A stretch of 64,000 nt of DNA from Phytoseiulus persimilis (lineage: Eukaryota; Arthropoda; Arachnida; Mesostigmata; Phytoseiidae). Where the stretch lies: contig CM075101.1 of assembly GCA_037576195.1 (NCBI GenBank), forward strand, positions 13,888,001 through 13,952,000, written 5' to 3'. The position numbers and the translations under genes are program-made. Below, in pieces: positions 53,350 through 64,000 of the stretch. Each line of letters starts with the position of its first letter. The first letter of the stretch is position 1. The notes beneath the pieces are model-generated. The model had not been told where the DNA came from and made no database searches. It was given only the letters and a program-made list of their open reading frames with translations.

Positions 53350-56280
53350 TAACCGACGGGCGAACGTCCGTGCAACCCGCCCTTCGTCCCTTCGGAGCTT
53401 GAGAGTGGTGGTCACAACCAACGAGCATAATCATACCTCTGAACGACTCCGGTCGCTAAAGAGGCGACTGGAGAGATGACAAAATTTCTCCATGATTTTC
53501 GACAGCTTTCGCCGCGCGATGCGTTCGCCTCGCCAACAATACATCGACATCGCAAGAGACCGACCCGTCCGTCACCGCTGTTTATGATGAAAACTATTGC
53601 CTGCGCTTAGCGCCGTCAGAGAAACTCGTTGTTCGTGTCGATGCTGGTTCAAATCGTTCAGGTGCTTCAAACGCCTGTTTGGTGGTGGGTGTCTCCTCCC
53701 GGGACTCCGGTTGCTCCTTGACAAAACATAGATTTGAAGGCTTTAGTCAGACTCGAGTATAATTTCCCCGCTTGGCTGCCTCGGATTCGCCCGTGATTCA
53801 CAGAGCGCACCGGTCGGAATCAACTGGGAGAGAGGCTTGGAGACATGGCGCTCAGATGAAAATCATTGAACCTCGCTGCGGAAAGCGTGGAGCCAGTATC
53901 AACCGTGGCACGGACGCTGAGATGTTGTGCATCTCTCTCATTCAACACATCTGTCGCCTGCATCAGTGTTCTCAAAACAATTTTTCTGCGGTAGACGAGT
54001 GGTACATGACTGAAGATACTCCTTTGAATCCGGAATCGGAAGAGAAAATGGTTATTTGAAGTAGCCATTCCTGGGATATCGAGCCCACGACGCTCTCTCC
54101 TGAACATGATTGCGATTAAGTAGACCTATGCAACACCATGCTGTTAGCTGGAGGCCCATCATTTGTATTCTGCGATAGCATCCTACCGTCACGAAGTCCA
54201 GGAGTGAACGGATACCCTACTTCATGAGCGAGATGTCCGTTGGATCGAGCCGAGGAAAATTTAACGCCGCGTGTTGATGACGAAAAACAGGCATACTTGC
54301 ACCGGCTGACATGGTCTGTGGAAAACTCTGGGGGGTTCGGCTTTTTGGTGGGATCATATACCTCATGTTGTGACCTTAACCGACCTGACGTTGCTCTCTC
54401 GTGGATTTGCCATCGAAGTTGGAACGCCTCGTGGGCCGCGAGTCGTGGCCGATCTGACGTTCCCTCGTCGCTGGTTCGTCTGGTCCTCTGGCCATTAGTA
54501 GCCAGCATGTCCCCGACCAATCAGTTTCCTCAGGGGAATCTCCGCTCGGCCGGCTACTCCTCCCGATCCCGTCTGCGAATAGAGGTTTTTTGTTTGAACT
54601 CATTTGATGTGTTAAAGTATTCCATACACTGTTTCGGTTAATGGACTCGTCCTATCGTTCGATTCCTCTTGTGCACTCATTCTCTGCGTTCGGCTAGCTC
54701 GCAGCCTCGCTCCCCGTTCCCTGATCTGAATTCTGCGAAAGACTCATTGACCTGTTCGACGGTCAACTCGGAGCCTGGACGCAAGCAACGCAGGATGAGG
54801 GATCCCTGTCAGGGATTTCTGTTGCCTCAACTTCCCCAGGAACTTCCCCTTCCCAACTTCCCCTTCCAGGAACATTCCGGATGGGATATCCAAGCAGGTT
54901 TCGCGATTCGAAGCAGCGAATGAGGACTCGCTCCCGTGATTCCAGATGCATGTTCAGTGGGATCGTTGAGCACAGTCGATCTGCGGGCAAGTTTTTCCCT
55001 CTCGGAGCGCATCGTTTCCAGCTCCTAACGAGACCCCGAGGACCGCGGTTCGAATAAGTAGCCCACCTTGGGTCCCGCACAAACGGCGCGCTTTTGCTGG
55101 CGCTAACTGCTGTTAGCGACAGTGTTAAAATAATCAATAACGAGCACTCTTTCGTTTCCTGACGCGATCCTCGTTTGCGCCGCTCAACCCGCCACCGGAG
55201 AGCACATGCGGACCATCAGGTGCTTCAACCGTGGAGAAAGCGTGCAACTTTGGCGCCTCGCCGCGGCTGCCGACCCTCAGTCATCAAGATACTGAGTAAA
55301 TTAATTAGGTAATTAATAATAAACTATTTAATTAGCTTTTAATCAGCACACATGCGCACTTTTTTATCTGCCCGCCTCGCTGCTTGCCTGATGGGACAAG
55401 AGCAAAGCAAAGCCACCGGGCGATCAAGGATCGGCTGGATGCTGTACTGGCTGTATTCGATCGCAATCAACGTCGCGGGTCTCGATCAGCTCCCCAAGGC
55501 GTGTTGTAAGAGAGACTCTCGTTCAATTTGAGAGACGCTTATTAAGAGTCGAGACGAACGCAACTTCGCCATTTGAGCCAGCCAGGAGCGAGGGGACAAC
55601 CCACTCCGTGCAGGATGGAGGAGGAAACGACATGAGAGACCTCCGTGCGGAATCGCTGTCCGGCTCATCCGAAAACGCAGGCAGATTTCCGCGAGCCCGT
55701 CCTCGGGCCCGGTCTCAGCTGGGCCGCGTGTCGAGGAATTCGACGACTATCGTTCGCACTTTCATCATCGTTCAGAAGTATTTTCGAATGACGACACGCG
55801 GCCGAACTCAGCGCGACTCCGCCACGCTTGGCGAAATCGACGATTCAGTCGAAAGAATGGCCACGCCGGCCGGGCCTTACCGAACGCTTCCCGTGCAGCA
55901 AGCCATTAAAACGCGTTTGCCATCGATCTCTTGATGTAAATGGTTTCCAACTTGTGTTCCTCCGTACGTTTACTCAAGCGCACGCGGGCTGAGGGCCAGT
56001 GGGCGAGCGTGCAGGAGCGTGGTCCGATCATGATAGGCCTGGCGACAAACTTGAATACGACCACGGTTGAGCATTGCTCCTCGGTGAATAAATTTCCCGA
56101 ATTCCGGCAGGACGCAAATCGGTGTCGCTTTCGAGAGACAAACAGCCTGAGGACCACAAAAACACCGCCTGAAGAGCCTGCAGTAAGCTGTTGCTGTAGT
56201 TATTGCTGTCATCGAGGTCGAGCCTGATGACTGGTAAGATGTTGTTGGTGCTCTTGTCTTAGTTGTTGCTGTCAAAGTTG
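53350..56280. other. No firm gene
   Basis: A 95-codon plus ORF at 53772-54059 and frames at 54240-55137 lack splice or start support. Three AACTTCCCC copies lie at 54829, 54841 and 54855. The 55.3-kb stretch is A/T-rich, with TTAATTAGGTAATTAATAA. Frames at 55.6-56.3 kb are Arg-rich. Confidence 0.4.
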
Positions 56281-56288
56281 TGGCATGA

Positions 56289-56567
56289 TCAACAGCGAGA
56301 GAAAATAAAAGCACAGCTGTTTGCAAATAGACAACTCGAGAACCTCATCCAGCATCGAGGTCTGTTCTGAAGCTGGGCGAACGTACGAAGCGGCCGAGCG
56401 AGCCAGCAAACGAACGAACGGACAGACAAACTGACTGAGTGAGTGAATGACTGAGGCACTTGATCGCCGTTTTCGAAACTCTCGTTGTCATCAAACAGCG
56501 GTCCAAAAAAGGGCCAGAGGAAGGAATTCAACCGCTCAAGCATCATCGGCCACTCGAAGCGTTCCAT
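56289..56567 (-). CDS. Possible first exon
   Basis: ATG at 56567 (A at -3, G at +4) begins MERFEWPMMLERLNSFLWPF, then an acidic part, then the frame reads a four-base repeat (56400-56452) as Ser/Val. Only the first 38 or so codons look real. The start context is good; no consensus donor is seen. Confidence 0.2.
   Translation of the reverse strand: MERFEWPMMLERLNSFLWPFFGPLFDDNESFENGDQVPQSFTHSVSLSVRSFVCWLARPLRTFAQLQNRPRCWMRFSSCLFANSCAFIFSRC
56400..56452. repeat. GAAC/GACA/GACT/GAGT drifting four-base tract
   Basis: GAAC, GACA, GACT, GAGT and GAAT blocks follow each other, each one base from the last. Confidence 0.85.
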
Positions 56568-56569
56568 AT

Positions 56570-57915
56570 TTGTTGTTGCTGCTGCTCCGCACTCGCTTCG
56601 ATGGAACAGTTTACGGTTTTCATCACCGGTTGGACGTGCAAATATTTTATTTACTTGTTCTCATTTGTCGATCTTGTGGTTGCGTTCTGATTTCTGTCGC
56701 CATGCTGCGCGCATGAACCCCGACCAGCTCCGGGAAGGCTGCACCCGCAGCTGGCGAGCTGTCACTCCGATCGGTGTTTGAACCATAGGGGGCAATAAAA
56801 ACCTAGTGGTAATTTGCTTCCGAGACCAGGAGCAGAGCTCGATTTTCTGCTGTCTCCTATTCTCTCCGCCAGTGCGTTTATTCACTCGATCTTCTGTGCG
56901 ACTCGGACAAGCTGCAAACCCTGTTTCTCGTGCGCTCGCTTTGTACTTGGCTTCGGAACTTAGCTTCGATTGCCGCTGGTTTGTTACTGAAGTACGCGTG
57001 AACAATCAGAGAACGCGGGAGGCTATTGTCCACTCGCTGATTCCACCAGTGTACCACTTCGCGGAATATCACCGCCTGGGTGAACGAAGAGATCGACACC
57101 TCGGCGCGTTGAACCGAATCGGAAACAGGGTTCACAATCGACGCCAACTCTCAATAGCCTCTGGCCTCCGCCTCGGAGAGTACAAATCGACCGGACCTCA
57201 ACGATGACATCGAATGTGACTCAAATGACCTGCTCTAGATCATCATAATCATTGACGCCACAGTCCACGGACGTTGATTCCTCTACAACGATCTGGAGAC
57301 CTCCTTGAAGGCGCTCTGGTTGTGACGACTGGATACCTAAGATATAAATTACCTCGAGTTTCTCGACAGAGAGCTTCGTCGCACTTTCTCCGTGGATCAC
57401 GGGTCGGATTGCTTGCGCAGCGATATGGCGTGGAATTGAGGGAGATTCACGTGAAAAAGTGCAGAAGCCACCGTCACAGACGTTGCGGGAGCATCTGATT
57501 AACATTAGACCGCTGTTGCTCGAAGCCACTGCTGCCGTCTTATCGAACGACATAGTTGTTCGGTTCATCCGATCTCGCAGGGACAGAAACAGAAGACGAC
57601 GACGCAGTCGGAAAAGACGTGGAAAACTTCACCGATGGCTCCGCAGGATCCGAAGCAATTTTTACAACAGACCAAACGACCGACCGAGCGACTAAAGAGT
57701 CAACCCGTCGATTGGCCAAATGACAGAAAGCTCGCAATCGCCGGCATCTATCGACCGAGCTCGCTCGTTCTGTGGTTGTTCCAGCAAGCTAAACGCACGA
57801 TGCATGTTTGTACTTGCGTATTCGACGACCGATGCGTGATTTAGTCCGATTTTTTCTTCTGTTGGAGAATTTACTCGATGATAAGAGCTCGCGAAAATAC
57901 GCCGACAGCCACGAC
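56570..57915. other. No firm gene
   Basis: Open frames of 70-133 codons on both strands without good splice signals. CGAC/CGAG four-base units lie at 57670-57695. Confidence 0.4.
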
Positions 57916-58040
57916 AGATGAAGGATACACAAGGCGACCGTATCGTCGCTGTCAGGGCAGCAAATCTTCCACACTCGATAAATCATAAGAGCATTCGTTC
58001 GAAACGGCCCTCGAGGCAGCTTGCAAAAGCATTCAAAACC

Positions 58041-58591
58041 TTAAAGAGGGAGGATCGCGGATTCGGATTGGATCACTGTCAAGCGCCAAGGGTTCGTGGA
58101 GATATCAACCAGACAAATGGTTCTCGAAATCGTTCGAGATTGCCGCATGTGAACGCAGCGAACTTTCTTCGTCAGTTTCTCTTCCGATTGTCCTCGCGAA
58201 ATCTCGAATACTAAGCTACGGAGCCATCTCTCGTTGGTAGTGTCAAGTAGTCGTGATCTTCGGGTACTTTCCGGTCGGACACAGGAAAAGCGTGGAGCCC
58301 GGAGAACGGCACGATGTTCTTTCACATCTTGAGCTTCCGAGGCACAAGCGAGCACTTGAGTTTCCGATCCGCGTATCCTGGGTGCCCTGATGATAGGAAA
58401 ATGCTGATCTCCTGGAAGACATACAGTGAGCCCTCGGTCTTGGCTTCCTTGCGATCGAGAAAGATTCTGGAAGTATGTCAGGTCGGTCAGATTCTGTAGG
58501 TCCATCAGGAGATCATTCTCGAAGAGCGCAGACCTGTCATGAAGTAGCGATTCTGGAGGGTCGAGACCGTCCGCTCTCCGGCGCGTCCGAA
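58041..58591 (-). CDS. Candidate long terminal exon, 182 codons
   Basis: A strong acceptor (GATTTTCTCTTTCTGCGCATGCTCAG) ends just before 58591 on the minus strand. The frame is open for 182 codons to TAA. It contains acidic, Leu-rich sequence (ENDLLMDLQNLTDLTYFQNL), then a Pro/Arg-rich centre and a charged helical part (RGQSEEKLTKKVRC). Arg is high, which weakens the case. A 98-codon plus-strand ATG frame (57918-58214) overlaps its end. No domain is recognised. Confidence 0.35.
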
Positions 58592-59371
58592 CTGAGCATG
58601 CGCAGAAAGAGAAAATCTTTGTAAGAAGAAGCACTGAATACAAATCGGCTGAGAAGCGGGAGCGTGATATCGACTGTGATGTATGAACGCGTTAGGAACC
58701 GCATCGTCGGCATAAACGGCGAAAATATGATGAAGATGCCCCCACGGAAGCCATCCGTTCCATCGAGCGATAGTCGTCGTTGTCACGACCGGATCGAGCG
58801 TTCTCGGTTCCCCATCGATTCAGACCGAGGCCATATGCCACCACTCAGCCAGTTCCGCCGGAACGAAGGCCCACGAAGTTGACAACCATCATTGCCAACT
58901 CCGGGACGACGACGACGACAACAAGCAAGAGGAGGAAAACGGCGGCGTCCGAGACGAAAACGAGGATAAGCCCCTCGACAAATTGTCTTCCGAGCGCCAA
59001 GTGATGTGTGCAGCGATGCGCGCAATATGGGAACACTGCAACCGCGACAACGGGAGCGGGCCAGCGGACCAGCGAGGTGGCGACAGCGAGAGTGAACGCA
59101 CGAGCGGCGAAAGTCTCGAAGCCTTGTTGATTGAGAAGTTAATTCTCAAGGCAGAACACTCAGTCGTGTGACATTTGTCATCGAAGCGGCCGACACAGAC
59201 GGACCTGAACTCAGCCGAGCGAGCGGGAACAGTCAGCCGAGCGACCAGCGAGTCGTTCGGCCGGCAGGCAAACTTGCCAAGAGAAGCTAGGTGTGATCTA
59301 TCTATCCCTCGTCTGGTGGTCGGTCCGTTTGTTCTTCGTGGCAACTCCCTGGTTAAGACCCGTATGAATAG

Positions 59372-59914
59372 ATGTGTACGAGTGGCTGTATCATCGTCAT
59401 CATCAGCAGCCCGAGCTTGGATCGCTTCGCTGGCTCGTATATACACACTTCCACAATATGGATGAATCAGGCGAGTCTCATGAGCTTCACCTTGTTGTTT
59501 GCGTCGCGACAACCAGCAGGGCTGTGGGTGGCGCTAGAGCTCTGTTCATTACTCATAAAGTCGAATATGTTTGCGTTCTCTGAGTCGCGTGGTTTCCCAA
59601 AAGATTTGGAGCTCCGCGCTCGCGATATTGAGCCAGTTTGCGGTTCGGGGGAACCGCTCATGAGGCCTTCTGAGGATTTTCCTCCTTGGAACTCATCCGG
59701 TACCCAGCGAAGCTTGCGAGTGCCGTTGGACGGTATCTTCCTCGGACGTCTTTTGCTGGAATCGAATCACGACCCCGATGAGCTCCCGAATACCCGTTGC
59801 GTTCGCCCGGGTATGATCTCTTTTTGTTCGACGTTTTTAGACACCGTGCTTTTGCAGGCTTCGGTGGTTCGCATGCAGTTTCATCGGACAGGCGGAGGGG
59901 AGACGGACAGATAA
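59372..59914 (+). CDS. Candidate 180-residue protein
   Basis: ATG at 59372 opens 180 codons to TAA, and AATAAA overlaps the stop, as a poly(A) signal might. The first 65 residues hold three hydrophobic stretches (GCIIVIISS, LMSFTLLFA, GLWVALELCSLLI); the rest is hydrophilic with several Cys and acidic patches. A membrane or secreted protein is possible. The start context is poor, and a 207-codon minus frame (59512-58889) overlaps the first part. Confidence 0.33.
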   Translation: MCTSGCIIVIISSPSLDRFAGSYIHTSTIWMNQASLMSFTLLFASRQPAGLWVALELCSLLIKSNMFAFSESRGFPKDLELRARDIEPVCGSGEPLMRPSEDFPPWNSSGTQRSLRVPLDGIFLGRLLLESNHDPDELPNTRCVRPGMISFCSTFLDTVLLQASVVRMQFHRTGGGETDR

Positions 59915-59919
59915 TAAAA

Positions 59920-62390
59920 GGTTTCAACAACAACGACGAAAACGAAGTCGAATCTGCATCGGACAAACAAACGGGATCGACTGACTGACATTCAGCCAGG
60001 CAGAAGAACAGCAACAGTCAACAACACGGCGAGCACTAGAAGAACAGCGCCAAGATTCGGGGACGTCTGTAGTGCTGCTACCGCGCTCGCTTCTTGTTCT
60101 GAGGCGGAGCCTCCCCGAGCTGCAGCAGCCGGATCAGGCAACCAATCAGGCGTGTTCAGACCGAACTGCCAGAATCCTCATCTGTCGATATCGAAGCGGC
60201 AGGAACGTTCCAAACGAACACCGAATCACTTGTGGTCTGATTACCGCTTAATATCTTCCCAGAACCAGCGGTGACATCCACTGGAGCGGCCTCAACAACA
60301 ACACAACCAGAAACCGAAACAGTCATCTACGCAACCGCTGCCCAGGACCCGGGCGACTTCGGCGACTTGATACGAAATTGATGGATGTGGCGATTTGAGC
60401 TCCGACGTGATTTCCGAACAGGATCGTAAACACTCGGCCAACTCGTTACGGCTTTCGAGGGACCCGAGGAGTGGATCACTCTCTAGGAAACAGGGACCCT
60501 GATCGAATTTCAAGGGAAATTACTCCTTCAACCACCTCCCCCCCACCCATCCCCTCCCTCCTAGAGAGATTGAGAAAACCAATATTTTCCGGGTTTCGAT
60601 TAACCGTACCGATCGGCAGGAGCTCAGATTTTTCGACTTTCGATTCCTGAGGTTGAAATTTCGCTAGAAAATAATTGCATCTCTAACGAGGTGAAGATGT
60701 GTTACCAGATTGCGCCCGATCGGCTTCGTTCAACTCTGTCGCCGACTCCACGATCCGTGTTATCAGCGTCGCCGGTGCCATCTGATAGTCAACGAAACCA
60801 GGTGCTGCCTCAGACAGCAGTGCGGCTTAGGCACATTGCCAAATAATTTATGCCGTCTTGCTCGAACATAGATTCGATTTCGATTCTCACCTTCGCCGAA
60901 CACCTGAAACCGTTCCGATTGGACCCGAACCTCCGCTGCGGTTGCAGTGTCCCCGTCTGAATCTGAGCCGAGCTCGCGGTCGCTGCTTATTTCGTACCGA
61001 AAGCGTTTCGTCGGAACGAGTTCATTTACCGAACGCTTTCGGAACTTTGCGGAAGCATCAACAACAAGTGCTCAGGTTATCATCGTTTCTGTCGACCAAT
61101 CGTAACAGTTGCGAATCAAATCTCCGGCTAAGTTCACGGCGCATGGGAATCGCAGGGATCCCGATGGGCAGCATTGGCACGGCCGTCGTGATTCGCGATC
61201 GGTATTTATGCATCGCGATGATAGCAGTTGAGGAATGGTGACAAAGAGAGCGTGCCGGGTGAAAGTCACACCCTCGTCGGACGGGGTCACTTTTTCGTTA
61301 CGACTCGCGACCTTGAGTCTGAATCGCGGCACCGAGATTGCCGGTAACAAAAATGTTAATTTCGTCCGCTCGCTGTCAGTGCATCAATGATTAGTACCAT
61401 TATGGCACGCGGTCTGTCGAATTTGTGACGATACGAGCTGAGTCCGGATGCAGGACGAACTCCGGTCATTGCTGCAGGACTTTCACAGTTGGCCCTCGAT
61501 CTGGGTCCAGGCACCTCGAGACTCCCGTCCTCGGCTGGAATCCGATCGGACTGGGGTGAGCTCTCGGGCGAGGAGGGCACCACGGTCCGCGAGGCCGCGA
61601 AACGTCCAAATATTTTGTAGCTACACGTGATGCTAGAACCGACGGGAAGGAGGGCCGCACCTGCGTGTAACTCTATTAGAAGCGAGAAATCGAAACACAA
61701 AGAGCGCAGCGGTCTGTTGTTTGCTGTGAGGATGAATATCCGTCGTTGCTGCTGCTGCTGTACCTACAAGCAGCAAGGCCAAACAGCCTCCGTACGGATC
61801 GCTCAGAATTCAGAGATCGTGTTTTGACACATTCCCTCCGGTCGGCTCATTCACTCGCCGACTGGTTTTCTGGCTTCCCGGGGCTAAGACAGGACCCGAC
61901 CACCCGCACGCCTGCACGTTGTGCACTGTCCGACATCACCACAGCGGCGGAGGCAGCAAACACCTGGCTTGAATTCCACTGCTTGCGATTCTCATTCACT
62001 GCTGTGTCCTCGTGTCTACTATTTGGAGAGTGAAACCGCCCAAGGAGTCGTCGCACAGAGAATACATCTACGACAATTGTATCGGGTAGAAGAGCACTCC
62101 GCGTTATCAAATCTCCCTGACACCGAACGAGGTCCGGAAGCGCTGTGGGGTACAATGTCCAATGTGTATGCATCAAACGGCGACGGGCTAGCTAGTGGGC
62201 CAGCGCATTGTACGCGCACGTTGACATCTCCACCTCCGAGGTAAAACAAGATTCCGCGTGAAAGCCGCCGTCCGGGCGTTGCGGTTGTTCTCCGACCCGA
62301 ACCCGGTCTCACAACGGCACAGGACGAGCCCGGCAAAGGATAATTCAGGAGTTCAGGCACAGTTGGCGGTGTGATTTCATATTCAGCCGG
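59920..62390. other. No firm gene
   Basis: Frames at 60858-61241 (plus), 61350-61072 (minus) and 61921-62244 (plus) are open for 90-127 codons, with partly protein-like composition but no ATG or splice support. CTG triplets lie at 61747-61760. Confidence 0.35.
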
Positions 62391-62399
62391 AATACGGGA

Positions 62400-62669
62400 T
62401 CAGGGCTCTATCATCATCGTCGTGGCAACGGCGGCGGCGGCGGCAGCAGCGGTGGTAGAGCCTCCAATCGACTGTTTTAGCTCAACGGGGTTGTGGGCGT
62501 GAGCCAGGCGCATAACATAGACATTAAAATAGAATAGCGAGATTATCGTGCTATGATACATAAGGGTCCCATTATAGGAGAGCATTACGGCGAATATCGC
62601 GCGGCACACGGCTCGCGGCGGACCATATATTAGGACAATCTATCAGAAGGCATGGTTGACAAAACTGTT
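62400..62669 (-). CDS. Alternative membrane-type terminal exon
   Basis: Behind an acceptor (CCATTCTTCTAACAG) the minus strand is open for about 89 codons. It carries a hydrophobic segment (STIISLFYFNVYVM) and ends in a poly-Ala stretch from GCC triplets before the stop. It is antisense to the transposase-like remnant at 62540-62985; only one reading is likely to be meaningful. Confidence 0.2.
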
Positions 62670-62985
62670 AGAAGAATGGCTGGCGACGATAAAACGATAG
62701 CAAGGCGCCCTTACGTTCCGGCATTAGCATCTCGAACGTATTAAGATAGCTGGATCCCGGATCCGAATAACCATAGATGTCAGCATCCGTGACGTATGTG
62801 CGGCTCTTAACCTAACGTCTCTCCAAACTGCACCGCCAGGGAAGACTCGCGAGCGGCGTATTAGGGAAACCACCAGGCTGATTCAACGGAATGCCAGGAA
62901 TGAGCGACGCGGACCGTTCCGGAGAATCGGTGGAAAACTAAACTAACAGTTCTCCACAAAGCTCTCGACAGTTGGCAGCAATGTC
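62540..62985 (+). mobile_element. Possible decayed Tc1-like transposase fragment
   Basis: Pieces in different plus-strand frames appear in the order of a Tc1-family N-terminal region: a helix-turn-helix-like RAMIHKG..GSRRTIY at about 62547-62632, then SIRDVCAALNLT and RRIRETTRLIQR at 62781-62890, then LTVLHKAL at 62944-62967 after a frame change. The pattern matches the paired helix-turn-helix part followed by the LTxxHK motif. There are stops and frameshifts, no catalytic acidic residues and no terminal repeats that I can see. This is a recollection of a family pattern, not an alignment. Confidence 0.22.
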
Positions 62986-63199
62986 GAGCCTCGATCCCGC
63001 GCGCATCGCTGCTGTTATGCTAAACACAACAGGACCACGAGAAAACAACGCTCGCTGCCCACCGCGGACACCGACAGATCTACGTGTAAGATAAAATACA
63101 ATATTTGCAGATATGATCTTACGCATAGAAGGAGCAAGCTAGTCCAAACCATATTCGTTGCCCAAACAGCGGACATTATCTCGATTCGAGTCGTAGTAC

Positions 63200-63406
63200 A
63201 TGCTGCGACCGGCTATACAGACTAATCCACTGACAGGCGTACGCTCCGATGAAGATGCACGAGCCGGGAAGTTTCCAGATCATCGTTACCCGCTCGAAAA
63301 ACTGATTGTCTGGCTTCTGGAAACCGAGCATCGGCTCCGATACCAATTACCGGTTGAGACTCGAATCGGCCCGTGTGCTCACTCGGGTGTTGAGAAAGCC
63401 AAGTGA
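63200..63406 (+). CDS. Candidate 68-residue ORF
   Basis: ATG at 63200 opens 68 codons to TGA. The product has balanced Glu, Lys and Arg, a helical centre (HRYPLEKLIVWLLETEHRLR) and one Cys. The start context is poor. It lies downstream of the transposase-like remnant, and I see no link to it. No family is recognised. Confidence 0.28.
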   Translation: MLRPAIQTNPLTGVRSDEDARAGKFPDHRYPLEKLIVWLLETEHRLRYQLPVETRIGPCAHSGVEKAK

Positions 63407-63409
63407 GGC

Positions 63410-64000
63410 GTCCAGTTGCATCGGAACTGTGTTGTCACAGAATCTCTGGATAGGAACATGGGAGCAATACGACGATCTCAACACTCTAGGATCTCCCGTT
63501 CGATGGTCATGAGTTCGATTTTTCTTGAGACCGAGGTTTCACAACGCTTGATGCGAACGCAAATGTCGTATCGACGTGGGGACGATGATGCGATTTGACC
63601 CAGACCTTGTCCACGAAACCCGTCCGAGAACGACCTTGTAACGTCAAAGCGCTGTCAAGCTTCGGTCATTCGCTGAAAGATGTCCATTGTTCTGAAGCAA
63701 TCCTGTGTTTGGCGTTTGAGAGCACTGCCGGTCGTCAATGGTCGATCTTCGCGGATGATCGACGAGCCTCAGCAATGAATCTTTCGGTCTGCTCGGCGGA
63801 TTCCCTGGAATCCTTCCGAAGGCCTGCGGAACCCCGGAGTAGAATGTGCCCACAACCTCACGGGGAGTTTCCTCGTTTTCGGCTCATCCTTCGATGGATA
63901 CGATTGACTTTCCATCTAAGATCTCCGACCGGGTGAAAATTATGCTGAATATTCATGGATTCCATCACCGCTTCGATGGCGTCAATCCTCATGTTTTTGT
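63410..64000. other. No firm gene at the window edge
   Basis: A 113-codon plus frame (63595-63936) is open without an ATG and is rich in Arg and Ser. It may continue an exon but has no splice support. Confidence 0.35.

Noticed and set aside
58041-58591. Sialidase-like start motif
   Set aside because: A loose Arg-Ile-Pro and Glu-Ala pattern without the Asp-box repeats that define the family.
59750-59800. Minus-strand B-box-like GATTCGATTCC as a tRNA-derived repeat
   Set aside because: No A box at the expected distance upstream on that strand.
63595-63936. Reverse-transcriptase-like FADD in a plus frame
   Set aside because: The four residues stand alone; none of the surrounding reverse-transcriptase motifs is present.
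1-64000. Bacterial, phage or plasmid gene cluster
   Set aside because: No tightly packed long ORFs, ribosome-binding-site pattern or recognisable prokaryotic protein; simple repeats and splice-like sites fit a eukaryote.
1-64000. CRISPR array, rRNA or snRNA genes
   Set aside because: I found no regularly spaced direct repeats with unique spacers and no stretch matching conserved rRNA, U1, U6 or 5S cores as I know them.

Overview
The window reads as nuclear DNA of a eukaryote, most likely an invertebrate animal. There is no bacterial-style run of long genes. The longest open frames are about 190-230 codons on either strand, good GT..AG splice sites flank many of the more protein-like frames, and the sequence is full of simple-sequence tracts, above all four-base units such as CCGC, GACC, CAGC, GAAC and GAGC. 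Base composition is near 50 percent GC. I recognise no conserved domain well enough to name a gene or to place the organism; an arthropod-like genome is only a guess. Every gene symbol is left empty.

Because no protein family is recognised, every coding call is a prediction from the sequence. I used open frame length, a real ATG with purine at -3, splice donors (GTAAG or GTGAG) and pyrimidine-rich acceptors, reading phase across introns, and amino-acid make-up. Random DNA of this composition gives open frames of 60-120 codons often, and both strands are open in many places, so most coding entries have confidence 0.2-0.45. Where two calls overlap, at least one is wrong.

Layout. 1-12.5 kb is the most gene-like part: short candidates on both strands, including two spliced minus-strand models (3334-4294 and 4532-4931), a minus-strand model with a 36-base intron (7483-7887), and ATG frames at 3033, 9296 and 12292. 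12.7-25 kb is poor in genes and rich in tandem tracts and palindromes; the best call is a long minus-strand open exon at 14933-15529. 25-34.5 kb holds a 193-codon minus-strand frame, a TATA-type promoter, a converging pair at 27.5-28.2 kb, several plus-strand terminal-exon candidates and two tRNA-like sequences. 35-49 kb is mostly repeats and unexplained DNA, with candidates at 38.2, 40.7, 42.0, 42.7 and 46.1 kb. 49.8-53.3 kb has a long plus-strand exon, the best spliced model (a secreted, cysteine-containing protein at 50980-51703, minus) and a hydrophobic frame with a faint chemoreceptor look. 53.4-57.9 kb has almost nothing I can support. 58-64 kb has two long open frames and a possible decayed Tc1-like transposon.

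I see no pathway, operon, CRISPR array, rRNA, plasmid or phage region, and no convincing new system. The observations most worth testing are the secreted-protein model, the short candidate introns, the transposase-like remnant and the drifting four-base repeat tracts.
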